A DNA stretch of 38,621 nt from Opitutia bacterium (GTDB taxonomy: Bacteria > Verrucomicrobiota > Verrucomicrobiae > Opitutales > UBA953), in assembly GCA_947488485.1 (NCBI GenBank), contig CANKZO010000007.1, positions 1 through 38,621 on the forward strand, read 5' to 3'. The position numbers were made by a program, and so were the translations under genes. How positions within the stretch are numbered: position 1 is the first letter of the stretch; each line of letters starts with the position of its first letter. Below the pieces are notes generated by a model. The model worked only from the letters and a program-made list of their open reading frames with translations, searched no databases and was not told the DNA's origin. This document shows positions 8,362 through 16,847 of this stretch, piece by piece.

Positions 8362-9702
8362 ATGGAACCTGTCAAGATCCTCGATGAGGCCGACCTCTTG
8401 GCCAAAGCGGAGGCTCGCGCCGTGGAAAATGGTTTCGTCGCCTATGAGTTCGAAGTCGCGGAGCTCGACCCGCTGGCGGTCCTGGAGACCCTCGATGAGC
8501 CGGCTCCGCGTGGGTACTTCGAAAACCCTTCCCGTCGGCGATCCCATGCCGCCGGCGCCCCCGTGCGTCAGTGGCGCGGCCGAGGAGAGCGTCGCTTCGC
8601 CGGCGCCGATGATTGGCTGAAGGAGCTTGATGCCAGCCTGACTTGTGTCGGCGCGCGCCCGCGAGTCATCGCGACCTTTCCGTTCTACCCCGGCACCGAT
8701 CAGGAAGGAGCCGAAGCCAGGATGTTCCTTCCCGGCTGGCAGGTCGTCAGTGAAGACGGCGTGACCACGGTCACGCTCGTCGAACCGGCCGGCCCCGGCT
8801 GCGCCGCCCGCCTCGCGGTCCGGGCCGATGGTTTCCGTCGTTTCAGTTACCGCTCTACCCCGCCGTCGCCCCGCGCGCCGGTTCCGACGGTCTTGTCGGA
8901 AGTCGGCGGTGCTTGGTTCCCGTCGGCGGTACTTCGCGCCACCGAACTGATCCGGGAAGGCTCTTTCGAGAAGATCGTGCTATCACGAGCCTTCGACTGG
9001 CGTCGGAGCGAACCTTTCAGCGCCTACGCGACGCTGCACCGCCTCCGTCGAGGAAACCCGCAGTGTCACACCTTCCTCGTCGACGAGGACGAAGGCTGTC
9101 TGGTCGGTTCAACGCCCGAGACTTTGCTCTCCTTGTTCGACGGAGCCGTCCGTTCCGAATCCGTGGCGGGGACGACCCGTCGCGGCGAATCGGCTTCCGA
9201 AGACGCCTCGCTCGCCGAGGCCTTGCTGACGAGTGACAAGGATCGCCGCGAGCATACGGCGGTCACCGCTTCCATCCTGCGTCGATTGCGCATGGTCGGC
9301 GTACTCGCCGCGACCTCGCGCAACGCCGAACTCCTCCGCCTTGGCAACGTGATGCACCTCCGTACGCCGATCGAAGGCACCATGCCTGCCGACCGACGAT
9401 TCCTTGAAGTAGCCGGCGAGCTCCATCCGACGCCAGCGGTCGGCGGCAAGCCGCGCGCCCTCGCCCTACCCTTCATCCCAGGCTTCGAACCCCATCAGCG
9501 GGGCCTCTATACCGGCGCCGTCGGCTGGGTCCGCTCGGATGGTCAGTCGGGCAAACTCTTCGTCGCCCTCCGTTGCGCCCGCCTGAAAGGCTCCTCGGCC
9601 CGCGCCTTCGCCGGCGCCGGCATCGTCGCGGGCTCCGACCCGGGCGCGGAGGCCACCGAGACCGAGATGAAGCTCCGTACGATCCTCGAGGCGCTGATCT
9701 GA
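8362..9702 (+). CDS. menF: Isochorismate synthase (chorismate-binding enzyme)
   Basis: Converts chorismate to isochorismate, the entry to menaquinone synthesis (or to a catechol siderophore if the neighbours supported that, which they do not). The C-terminal ~270 residues form the chorismate-binding domain: FEKIVLSR contains the lysine used as general base in this family, followed by [18 protein letters not shown], the diagnostic HPTPAVGG, and [18 protein letters not shown] near the end. The N-terminal ~170 residues are variable, as usual. Length (446) is normal for MenF/EntC/DhbC types. dtd follows after two bases and probably shares the mRNA. No other men gene is in the window, so the pathway assignment is by family. 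Confidence 0.9.
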   Translation: MEPVKILDEADLLAKAEARAVENGFVAYEFEVAELDPLAVLETLDEPAPRGYFENPSRRRSHAAGAPVRQWRGRGERRFAGADDWLKELDASLTCVGARPRVIATFPFYPGTDQEGAEARMFLPGWQVVSEDGVTTVTLVEPAGPGCAARLAVRADGFRRFSYRSTPPSPRAPVPTVLSEVGGAWFPSAVLRATELIREGSFEKIVLSRAFDWRRSEPFSAYATLHRLRRGNPQCHTFLVDEDEGCLVGSTPETLLSLFDGAVRSESVAGTTRRGESASEDASLAEALLTSDKDRREHTAVTASILRRLRMVGVLAATSRNAELLRLGNVMHLRTPIEGTMPADRRFLEVAGELHPTPAVGGKPRALALPFIPGFEPHQRGLYTGAVGWVRSDGQSGKLFVALRCARLKGSSARAFAGAGIVAGSDPGAEATETEMKLRTILEALI

Positions 9703-9704
9703 GG

Positions 9705-10142
9705 ATGAAGGTCGTCCTGCAACGTGTCCTGAGCGCCTCCGTGAGCGTCGACGGGGTCACCTGCGGTTCGATCGGGCTCGGCTATCTGCTCCTCGTGGGC
9801 ATCGCCGCCGGCGACGACGAGTCGACCGTCCGCCGCCTCGCCGCCGACGTGGCGAAGGCCCGCCTGATGCCCGACAGCCAAGGCAAGATGGGCGTGAATC
9901 TGCGCGATGCCGGCGGCGAAGCCCTTGCGGTCAGCCAGTTCACGCTGCTGGCGGACTTCTCCAAAGGTAACCGCCCCTCGTTCAATGGCGCCGCCCGCCC
10001 CGAAGTCGCGCGTCCCTTGTTCGACCTTTTCGTCGCGGAACTTTCGACGCACCTCGGACGAACCGTGCCGACGGGCGTGTTCGGAGCGGACATGCGGGTC
10101 GAACTCGTGAATGACGGGCCGGTGACGGTCGTCCTGGAGTAG
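9705..10142 (+). CDS. dtd: D-aminoacyl-tRNA deacylase
   Basis: Removes D-amino acids (and glycine mischarged on tRNA-Ala) from tRNA, a chirality proofreading step. The 145-residue protein begins [17 protein letters not shown], the typical N-terminus, and has both active-site motifs, SQFTL and the C-terminal NDGPVT. I chose the ATG at 9705, two bases after the menF stop; the longer open frame upstream only shadows menF. The gene order menF-dtd suggests cotranscription without an obvious functional link. Confidence 0.96.
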   Translation: MKVVLQRVLSASVSVDGVTCGSIGLGYLLLVGIAAGDDESTVRRLAADVAKARLMPDSQGKMGVNLRDAGGEALAVSQFTLLADFSKGNRPSFNGAARPEVARPLFDLFVAELSTHLGRTVPTGVFGADMRVELVNDGPVTVVLE

Positions 10143-10149
10143 TTTAGGC

Positions 10150-10178
10150 TTAACCTCCGGTCGCCTTCGCCCTACCCC
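10150..10178 (+). promoter_or_regulatory. Candidate promoter for hisF
   Basis: TTAACC (10150-10155), 17 bases, TACCCC (10173-10178), then 12 bases to the ATG at 10191. There is no Shine-Dalgarno sequence; the bases before ATG are TCTGCTTCTTCC. A leader of about five bases is predicted. Confidence 0.4.
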
Positions 10179-10190
10179 TCTGCTTCTTCC

Positions 10191-10945
<755 letters not shown>

Positions 10946-10949
<4 letters not shown>

Positions 10950-12262
10950 GCGACGGTCGGCGGCACCGCCTTCGGCATCACCAGGATCTTGTCCAGGCGA
11001 TGGCCGTCCATGTCGACGACCTCGAAGATATGACCCAAGGCCTCGACGCGGTCACCCTCGTTGGGGATACGACCAAGCGTGCGCATGAGGAAGCCGGAGA
11101 TGGCCGTGAAGCGACCGGTGCCCTCGCCCGGGAAACGGCCGACGATGCCGGTCGCCTCGCGGAAATCATCCAAGGTCACGATCGCGTCGACGATCCAGCT
11201 GCCGTCTTCGCGACGGCGGATCGGCTTCGGCTGCGCGACGGGCGAGCCTTCGTTGGGGAGTTCGCCGACGACGGATTCCAAGACATCATTCAGCGACACG
11301 ACGCCGCGGACCCGGCCGAACTCGTCGGTCACGAGGGCGATGTGGATCTTGTCCTTACGGAACTTCTCGAGCAGATGCGTGCCGGTGCACTGCGGCGGCA
11401 CGGTCGGCGGCTCGGTCAGGAGGTCCTTGATCGAGGCGCTGCCGGCCAAGGACAGGTTCGCCCAGAGGCGCTTCACGGAGACCACCCCGAGCGGACGATC
11501 CGGCGAGCCGCGGAAGACCGGGAACCAAGTGTGACCCGAGGCGACGACCTTACGCCAATTGACTTCGTCGGAGTCGTCCAAGTTGAGCCAGACGACGCGG
11601 TTGCTGGGCGTCATCAGGCGTTCGGCGGTGATGAGGTCGAGCGATAAGGCGCCATGCACCATGCGGTGTTCCGCGGCGTGCAGGACGCCGGAGGCCATGC
11701 CCTGGTCGACCATCATGCGCAGCTCGTCTTCGGACATCGTGTCCTCAGGCGTACGCTTCCGACCGAAGAGACGCAGGATGATGTCGGCGAAGAAGCCGAG
11801 CGTGCTCACCAGCGGCGAGGCCAGCAAAGAAACCATCATCATCGGACGGGATAACATGACCGCCAATCCTTCCGGATTCGAAAGACCGAGGCGCTTGGGC
11901 ACGATCTCCGCACAGATGATGGTCAGCGAGCCGATCACGAAGGAGACGCCCATCCGGGAGAGATTGGCGGCGTTGTCGTGCAGCCAGGCGAAGGAACTGG
12001 CTTCGAGATGAGGCTGGAGGGCGGCGGCGATGGGCGCCCCGCCAAAGGTGGCGGCGATGATGCTACCGAAGGTCAGACCGACCTGGACGGTGGAAAGGAA
12101 CTTGGAAGGGTTCGCCAGCAGCTCCAGGGCCGCCTTGGCGCCCTTGCTGCCATCCTCGGCCAGACGCGTCAGGCGGCGACGGTTGGACGACACCAGCGCC
12201 ATTTCCGAGAGCTCGAAAACACCGATGGTCGCCCAGCAGGCCAATATGACGAATAATTCCAC
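10946..12262 (-). CDS. CNNM/CorC-family membrane protein with CBS domains
   Basis: A 438-residue protein of the hemolysin C/CorC/CNNM type. The N-terminal DUF21 region holds several hydrophobic segments ([20 protein letters not shown] at the start, later ISFV-type segments and [21 protein letters not shown]). Then come a CBS pair (first around [15 protein letters not shown], second with [19 protein letters not shown]) and a C-terminal CorC_HlyC domain ([15 protein letters not shown]). Family members are linked to Mg2+/divalent cation efflux; hemolysin is a historical label. The start is GTG at 12262, placed six bases after a good -10-like element. The gene stands alone, divergent from nadB. 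Confidence 0.93.
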
Positions 12263-12265
12263 GAA

Positions 12266-12287
12266 ACAGGGCTACGGACTCCCCTGT
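12266..12287. repeat. Short inverted repeat in the CNNM-nadB divergent region
   Basis: ACAGGG (12266-12271) and CCCTGT (12282-12287) form a perfect 6-base inverted repeat with a 10-base centre. It overlaps the -10 element and start region proposed for the CNNM gene, so it could be an operator or a chance palindrome. Confidence 0.3.
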
Positions 12288-12297
12288 GGACAGTCAA
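12269..12297 (-). promoter_or_regulatory. Candidate leaderless promoter for the CNNM/CorC gene
   Basis: On the minus strand: TTGACT (12297-12292), 17 bases, TAGCCC (12274-12269), then six bases to the GTG start at 12262. No ribosome binding site. It lies back to back with the nadB promoter in a 78-base gap. Confidence 0.5.
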
Positions 12298-12303
12298 ATC
12301 CGC

Positions 12304-12331
12304 TTGTTCACCCCCACCCTAAGCCTAGGTT
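12304..12331 (+). promoter_or_regulatory. Candidate leaderless promoter for nadB
   Basis: TTGTTC (12304-12309), 16 bases, TAGGTT (12326-12331), then nine bases (AAACCCTCA) to the ATG at 12341. No Shine-Dalgarno sequence. The predicted transcript begins at or within about two bases of the start codon. Confidence 0.5.
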
Positions 12332-12340
12332 AAACCCTCA

Positions 12341-13951
12341 ATGGCGACCCATTTCGAGGCAATCATCGTCGGCAGCGGCATCGGGGGGTTGAGTTTCGCG
12401 CTCAACCTGGCCGAACGCGGACATGCCGTCGCGATCGTCACGAAGAAGACCAGTTCCGAGTCGAACACGAATTGGGCCCAAGGCGGCATCGCCTGCGTGA
12501 CCGACCAGACCGACGACTTCGCCAGCCACGTCCAAGACACGCTCACCGCCGGGGACGGCCTCTGCGACCTCGCGAGTGTCCGTCATATCATCGAAGCCGG
12601 CCCGGCCCGGGTCGCCGAACTCATCGCCTGGGGCGTACAATTTGAAAACGGCGTCGACGGCCGTCCCGACCTCGGCCGCGAAGGCGGCCACTCGAAGCGT
12701 CGCATTCTCCATGCGCGCGACATGACGGGCCGGGCCATCGAGTCAGCTCTCCTGCGGGCCATCGCGCGCTCGCCTAAGGTGAAGATGCTGGAGCATCACC
12801 TCGCGATCGATCTGATCACGCGGGCCAAGCTGGGTCTCTGCCCGATCGGGGCCAACGAAGACCGGGTGCTCGGCCTGCACGTATTGAACACCCAGGCAGG
12901 CCGGGTCGAAACCCTCTCCGCCGCGACGGTGGTGCTGGCGACGGGCGGAACCGGCCAGGTCTACCAGTTCACGACCAACCCCGACATCGCCACCGGCGAC
13001 GGCATCGCGATGGCCTATCGCGCGGGCGCCGAAGTCCGCGACATGGAGATGGTGCAGTTCCATCCGACGGCCCTGAAGGCGCCGGATGGCGGCCGCGCCT
13101 TGATCTCCGAAGCCGTGCGCGGCGAAGGCGCGATCCTGCGCGACCTCTCCTTGCGGCCGTTCATGAAGGACTTCCATCCGCTCGGCGACCTCGCGCCCCG
13201 TGACATCGTCGCCCGCGCGATCGATTCCGTGATGAAGAAGGATGGCGTGCCTCACGTGCTGCTCGACGCCACGCAGGTCGCCAAGGGCCACCTGCCTGAA
13301 CGTTTCCCGCACATCTACGAGACCTGCCGCAAGGCGGGCTTCGACCTCGCCACCGAGCCCGTGCCCGTGGTGCCCGCCGCGCATTACCTCTGCGGGGGCG
13401 TCGCCACGGACCTGAAGGGCCAGACCACCCTAGCCGGCCTCTTCGCGGTCGGCGAAGTCGCCTGCACGGGCCTGCATGGCGCCAACCGCCTGGCTTCGAA
13501 CTCCCTGCTCGAAGCGGTCGTCCTGGCCCATGACGGCGCGGCCGCGGCCCACGAGGAGATCCTTCGGTCGACGCCACCCGCCGGCGCCCTGCCGGCCTGG
13601 ATCGACGGTTCGGCCGGCGATCCCGATGAACGCGTCGTGCTGACCCACAATTGGGATGAGCTCCGCCGCACGATGTGGGATTATGTCGGCATCGTCCGTT
13701 CGACGAAGCGCCTGCAGCGCGCCCGCACCCGCATCGGGACCTTGTCCGACGAAGTCCGCGAGTACTATTGGAATTTCCGCGTCGAACCTCGCCTACTGGA
13801 GCTACGCAACCTGATCCAAGTCGCCGAACTCATCATCGACTGCGCCCTGCAACGTCGGGAGAGCCGCGGCTTGCACTTCACCCTCGATTATCCGGCGAAG
13901 CTGGCCGAAGCCCGGCACACTTCGGTCCGTCGCCCGCTCGGCCGCGCATGA
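12341..13951 (+). CDS. nadB: L-aspartate oxidase
   Basis: FAD-dependent enzyme that oxidises L-aspartate to iminoaspartate, the first step of de novo NAD synthesis. The dinucleotide-binding GSGIGG sits in the first strand-turn-helix (residues ~8-20), followed by NWAQGGIA, the active-site region GRALISEAVRGEGAIL, HFHPTA-like VQFHPTALK, the late family motif GLHGANRLASNSLLE, and the helical C-terminal domain of the succinate dehydrogenase/NadB flavoprotein fold. Length (536) is normal. nadA and nadC are not in the window. panE starts within the nadB stop (ATGA overlap), so the two are translationally coupled. Confidence 0.97.
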   Translation: MATHFEAIIVGSGIGGLSFALNLAERGHAVAIVTKKTSSESNTNWAQGGIACVTDQTDDFASHVQDTLTAGDGLCDLASVRHIIEAGPARVAELIAWGVQFENGVDGRPDLGREGGHSKRRILHARDMTGRAIESALLRAIARSPKVKMLEHHLAIDLITRAKLGLCPIGANEDRVLGLHVLNTQAGRVETLSAATVVLATGGTGQVYQFTTNPDIATGDGIAMAYRAGAEVRDMEMVQFHPTALKAPDGGRALISEAVRGEGAILRDLSLRPFMKDFHPLGDLAPRDIVARAIDSVMKKDGVPHVLLDATQVAKGHLPERFPHIYETCRKAGFDLATEPVPVVPAAHYLCGGVATDLKGQTTLAGLFAVGEVACTGLHGANRLASNSLLEAVVLAHDGAAAAHEEILRSTPPAGALPAWIDGSAGDPDERVVLTHNWDELRRTMWDYVGIVRSTKRLQRARTRIGTLSDEVREYYWNFRVEPRLLELRNLIQVAELIIDCALQRRESRGLHFTLDYPAKLAEARHTSVRRPLGRA

Positions 13952-14862
13952 AGATCGCCATCGTCGGAACCGGAGCCCTCGGTGGTTGGTATGCCGGCTT
14001 GTTAACCGAAGCCGGCCATGAGGTCCATTGTCTCGCCCGCAGCGACCACGAAGTGATCAACCGTGACGGACTGACCCTCCGGAATAAAGGAACGCAACGC
14101 ATCGTGCGCGTCGCCTCAGCCACGCCGGAAGCCGCCTCGATCGGGCCCTGCGACCTGGTCGTGGTGACGCTCAAGTCCACCTCCAACGCCGCCCTGCCGG
14201 GACTCCTCGGCCCTTTGCTTGGTCCGGCCACCCTCGTCGTGACCCTGCAAAATGGCATGGGCAACGTCGAAGCCCTCGCGCAACTCCTGCCTGCCGAACG
14301 CATCGTGGCCGGACTCTGCTTCGTCTGCATCAATCGGTTGGCTCCGGCCGTCATCGACACCACGCTCGCCGGCTATGTCCGCATGGCCGCCGCCGCCGGG
14401 CCGATCAACCCCGCCGTCGAACATTGCGTCGCGATTTTCGCCGCCGCCGGGGTCGACTGTCAGGCCGAAGCCTCGCTGGAAGCCGTGCTGTGGAAGAAGC
14501 TCTGCTGGAACATCCCCTTCAACGGACTCGCCATCGCCGGCGGTAGCATCACGACGGACCTCATTCTCGCCGACCCCGCGCTCAACGAGCGTGCTTACTT
14601 ACTGATGAAAGAAGTCCAGGCGGCGGCCGTCGCCCGCGGACATGGTTTCGAAGACACCCATATCAAACGTCAGTTCGTCGTCACCGTCGGCATGGGACCT
14701 TATCGTCCGTCCAGCCTCATCGATTTCGTCGAAGGTCGGGACGTCGAAGTCGAAGGCATCTGGGGCGAACCCCTCCGACGCGGACAAGCGGCCGGCGTGG
14801 CGATGCCTGAGACCGAGAAGCTGGTGGCCGAGATCAAGTCCCGGATCGCCACACGCAAGTAA
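13948..14862 (+). CDS. panE: 2-dehydropantoate 2-reductase
   Basis: NADPH-dependent reduction of ketopantoate to pantoate in coenzyme A synthesis. The 304-residue protein starts MKIAIVGTGALGGWYAGLL with the Rossmann GxGxxG; TLKST and LQNGMGN follow as expected for ApbA/PanE, and the C-terminal helical domain has the catalytic lysine region ALWKKLCWNIPFNGL. The ATG at 13948 overlaps the nadB stop by four bases; a longer in-frame extension runs inside nadB and is a shadow. panD, from the same pathway, lies about 16 kb away. The assignment to ketopantoate rather than another 2-keto acid is by family. Confidence 0.92.
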   Translation: MKIAIVGTGALGGWYAGLLTEAGHEVHCLARSDHEVINRDGLTLRNKGTQRIVRVASATPEAASIGPCDLVVVTLKSTSNAALPGLLGPLLGPATLVVTLQNGMGNVEALAQLLPAERIVAGLCFVCINRLAPAVIDTTLAGYVRMAAAAGPINPAVEHCVAIFAAAGVDCQAEASLEAVLWKKLCWNIPFNGLAIAGGSITTDLILADPALNERAYLLMKEVQAAAVARGHGFEDTHIKRQFVVTVGMGPYRPSSLIDFVEGRDVEVEGIWGEPLRRGQAAGVAMPETEKLVAEIKSRIATRK

Positions 14863-14866
14863 GGCT

Positions 14867-15304
14867 TCAACGTCCGAGCTTCTCTAGCTGATCACGAACA
14901 AGGTCGGCGATTCGCTCCTTGGACAGGAAACTGGCTTGCTGATCCGAGATCGCCTCAAACGAGTCCAGCACTCTGCCGCTCCGGTCCACCAAGGTCAGGC
15001 GAAGCGAAACCTTGCCGACGAGCAGGCCGGGTCTCACCGAATGCGCGGACCACACAGCGTACAGAATCGCATCCGCGCCGGCGCGCTCAGTGGCCGCCAC
15101 ATATCCGCGGGACCGCAGCACGCGGACCGATGTATCATGGATGACGTCGCCGCAAAGGGCCAGGGCTGGCGAGGGGGCGCGGATGACTTCCTCGACGTAG
15201 ACGCTTCGCACCGGGACAGGCGGGGCGTCCGGACCGGCGCAGCCGGCCAGACCGAGCGCAAAGCAGCCCAGAAAGCGGAGGGTCGCCTGCCTGAATCGGT
15301 GCAT
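14867..15304 (-). CDS. Small lipoprotein, function unknown
   Basis: 145 residues with an arginine-containing signal peptide and a clear lipobox, LGLAGC, so the mature protein should be lipidated at Cys22 and anchored to a membrane facing the periplasm. The rest has a mixed alpha/beta character: a segment with conserved-looking SRGYVAA, then ADAILYAVWS and a beta pair VSLRLTLVDRSGRVLDSFEA. Such small lipoproteins include LptE-like and DUF4136-like families, but I cannot assign one. It is a single gene, convergent with panE (four-base gap) and divergent from the HAD-DciA gene. Confidence 0.8.
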   Translation of the reverse strand: MHRFRQATLRFLGCFALGLAGCAGPDAPPVPVRSVYVEEVIRAPSPALALCGDVIHDTSVRVLRSRGYVAATERAGADAILYAVWSAHSVRPGLLVGKVSLRLTLVDRSGRVLDSFEAISDQQASFLSKERIADLVRDQLEKLGR

Positions 15305-15311
15305 AACTTGT

Positions 15312-15339
15312 TTATTACCCGTTCTCGCCCCGCGTCCAG
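15312..15339 (-). promoter_or_regulatory. Candidate leaderless promoter for the lipoprotein gene
   Basis: On the minus strand: CTGGAC (15339-15334), 16 bases, TAATAA (15317-15312), then seven bases to the ATG at 15304. The -10 is the most AT-rich of the set. Confidence 0.5.
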
Positions 15340-15359
15340 CAGGGACATGATGGGACGGG

Positions 15360-15388
15360 TTGACCTTTGCGCCTAGCGGAGGTCCCCT
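15360..15388 (+). promoter_or_regulatory. Candidate promoter and possible RBS for the HAD-DciA gene
   Basis: TTGACC (15360-15365), 17 bases, then a weak TCCCCT (15383-15388), eight bases before the ATG at 15397. Within the spacer lies GGAGG (15378-15382), about 14 bases from the ATG. This gene could thus be led either by a distant ribosome binding site or be leaderless. Confidence 0.3.
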
Positions 15389-15396
15389 CTCCCTCC

Positions 15397-16452
15397 ATGG
15401 CCCGAGTCCAAGCCGTCACGTTCGACCTCGCAGGCACCCTGCTCTTCCCGCACCCCTCGGTGGGGGCGGTGTATGCCGCGTGCGCCAAAGCCCATGGCGT
15501 CGAGATCGAAGCCGCCGTCTTGGATGCGGCCTTCCCGTTGGCGTTCAAAGGCGGACCGAAGAACGCCAAGCCTGAGGTCTTCTGGCGGGAAGTCGTCCAA
15601 CGCTGCTTCGGCCCCGCGCTCCCCTCGTCCAAGACCGAGCTGGTCTTCCAGTCGTGTTGGGAGGCCTTCGCCAAGCCCGAAGCCTGGCGACTCGCCCCGG
15701 GCACCCTGCAAGCCATCTCGGCGATCCGCTTCCTCGGCGTCCGGGTCGGCGTGCTTTCGAACGCGGACGCGCGGATGCGCAAGGTCCTCGAAGGACACGG
15801 GCTCATGAAGCATCTCGACGGCGTCTTCCTTTCAGAGGAAACCGGTTACACGAAGCCAGATGCCCGCGCTTTCGGCCAGGCCGCACGCTCCTTGGGCGGC
15901 GCGGTCTCCGGCCTGGTTCATTTCGGCGATAGCCCGACCGAGGACGGCGAAGGCGCCCGCGACGCCGGCGCGACCGGCGTGGTCGTGGGCGGAGCGCACG
16001 CACCCGAACGCTGCCTGCGCAACGAACGCATCTCCGAGGCACCCTACGCGGTCCGCGCCCTGCTCACCGAAGGAAAGCTCAAGGGTAAGTTCTCGCGCAC
16101 CGTCCAGAACCTCCTCGCCAACCTACGCGGCCTGCCGGAAGACCGCGGACGTTCCAGCGACCGACCGCTCAAGACGATCGACGATGCGGTGCAGGACGCC
16201 TTCAAGAAGCTGCGCTTGGACAAGCCCGTGCCCGAGACGGCCATCGTCGCGCACTGGCTGGAACTCCTGCCGTTGAAGCTGGCGAAACGGTCTGCCCCGC
16301 TCCGCGTGCTCGAAGGCGGCAAACTCGTGGTGCAATGCGAGAACTCCGTCGTGAAGTCGGAGATCCGCTTCCATGAACGCGCCATGCTGGCGAAGATCCG
16401 ACTCCTGCGCGGCTGCCAGGAGGTCCGCGCGATCAGCTTCGTCAACGCCTGA
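15397..16452 (+). CDS. Fusion of a HAD-like hydrolase and a DUF721/DciA-like domain
   Basis: One uninterrupted 351-residue frame from the ATG at 15397 (a TTG ten codons upstream is less likely). Residues 1-205 form a HAD-superfamily domain: nucleophile motif FDLAGTL (Asp10), motif II LSNAD (Ser121), motif III lysine in GYTKPDA (Lys153) and motif IV HFGDSPTED (Asp178, Asp183). The usual second Asp of motif I is Ala12. The layout resembles the HDHD3-like subgroup. Residues ~230-351 look like DUF721/DciA: FSRTVQNLLANLRGLP, then VAHWLELLPLKLAKRSAP, and GKLVVQCENSVVKSEIRF. DciA binds the replicative helicase DnaB in many bacteria that lack DnaC. The domain calls are by pattern; the role of the fusion is unknown. 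Confidence 0.8.
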   Translation: MARVQAVTFDLAGTLLFPHPSVGAVYAACAKAHGVEIEAAVLDAAFPLAFKGGPKNAKPEVFWREVVQRCFGPALPSSKTELVFQSCWEAFAKPEAWRLAPGTLQAISAIRFLGVRVGVLSNADARMRKVLEGHGLMKHLDGVFLSEETGYTKPDARAFGQAARSLGGAVSGLVHFGDSPTEDGEGARDAGATGVVVGGAHAPERCLRNERISEAPYAVRALLTEGKLKGKFSRTVQNLLANLRGLPEDRGRSSDRPLKTIDDAVQDAFKKLRLDKPVPETAIVAHWLELLPLKLAKRSAPLRVLEGGKLVVQCENSVVKSEIRFHERAMLAKIRLLRGCQEVRAISFVNA

Positions 16453-16845
16453 TCAGTTCGCCTTCGGCTCGTACGGACGCTGGAAGACGTCCTTGAAGTC
16501 GTAGACGTCCTTGAAGTCCTCGAGGTTATCTTCCTCGGAACGGCCGAACAGACCCGTGTCGATGATATTGAAGACCACGTTGCCGACGTCGACGGACTTG
16601 CGCAGGCCCCAGTTATGGAGCAAGGGATACGACATCGGCCCGTAGGTCTCGAGCACATGCTGACGGAAACCCTCGAGCAGCTGCGGGCCCGAGACATGGC
16701 GGTTCACGATGCTCTTCCCCTTCTTGGGTTCGCCGTGGACGATCTTCTGGGCGTGGTCGAGACCGAGACGCACGACGTCATAGGCCTGCGGCTGATAGCG
16801 GGCATCCTTCAAGCGGATGAGGCGGACGGCTTCGTCGAAATCCAT
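16453..16845 (-). CDS. Minf_1886-family conserved protein
   Basis: A 130-residue soluble protein with the look of the Verrucomicrobia/Planctomycetes family Minf_1886 (TIGR04138), function unknown: an N-terminal DEAVRLIRLKDARYQPQAY, then HVSGPQLLEGFR and YGPMSYPLLHNWGLRKSVDVG, ending in an acidic/aromatic tail. The tail contains a duplicated DFKDV unit that corresponds to a 15-base direct repeat. The start is two bases after the hisC stop, so the two are likely one transcript. Its stop abuts the stop of the HAD-DciA gene within TGATCA. Confidence 0.85.
   Translation of the reverse strand: MDFDEAVRLIRLKDARYQPQAYDVVRLGLDHAQKIVHGEPKKGKSIVNRHVSGPQLLEGFRQHVLETYGPMSYPLLHNWGLRKSVDVGNVVFNIIDTGLFGRSEEDNLEDFKDVYDFKDVFQRPYEPKAN
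16486..16518. repeat. 15-base tandem direct repeat
   Basis: GACGTCCTTGAAGTC occurs at 16486-16500 and again at 16504-16518, an 18-base period. It lies inside the Minf_1886-family gene and encodes a repeated DFKDV, so it is an in-frame short duplication. Confidence 0.8.
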
Positions 16846-16847
16846 GA

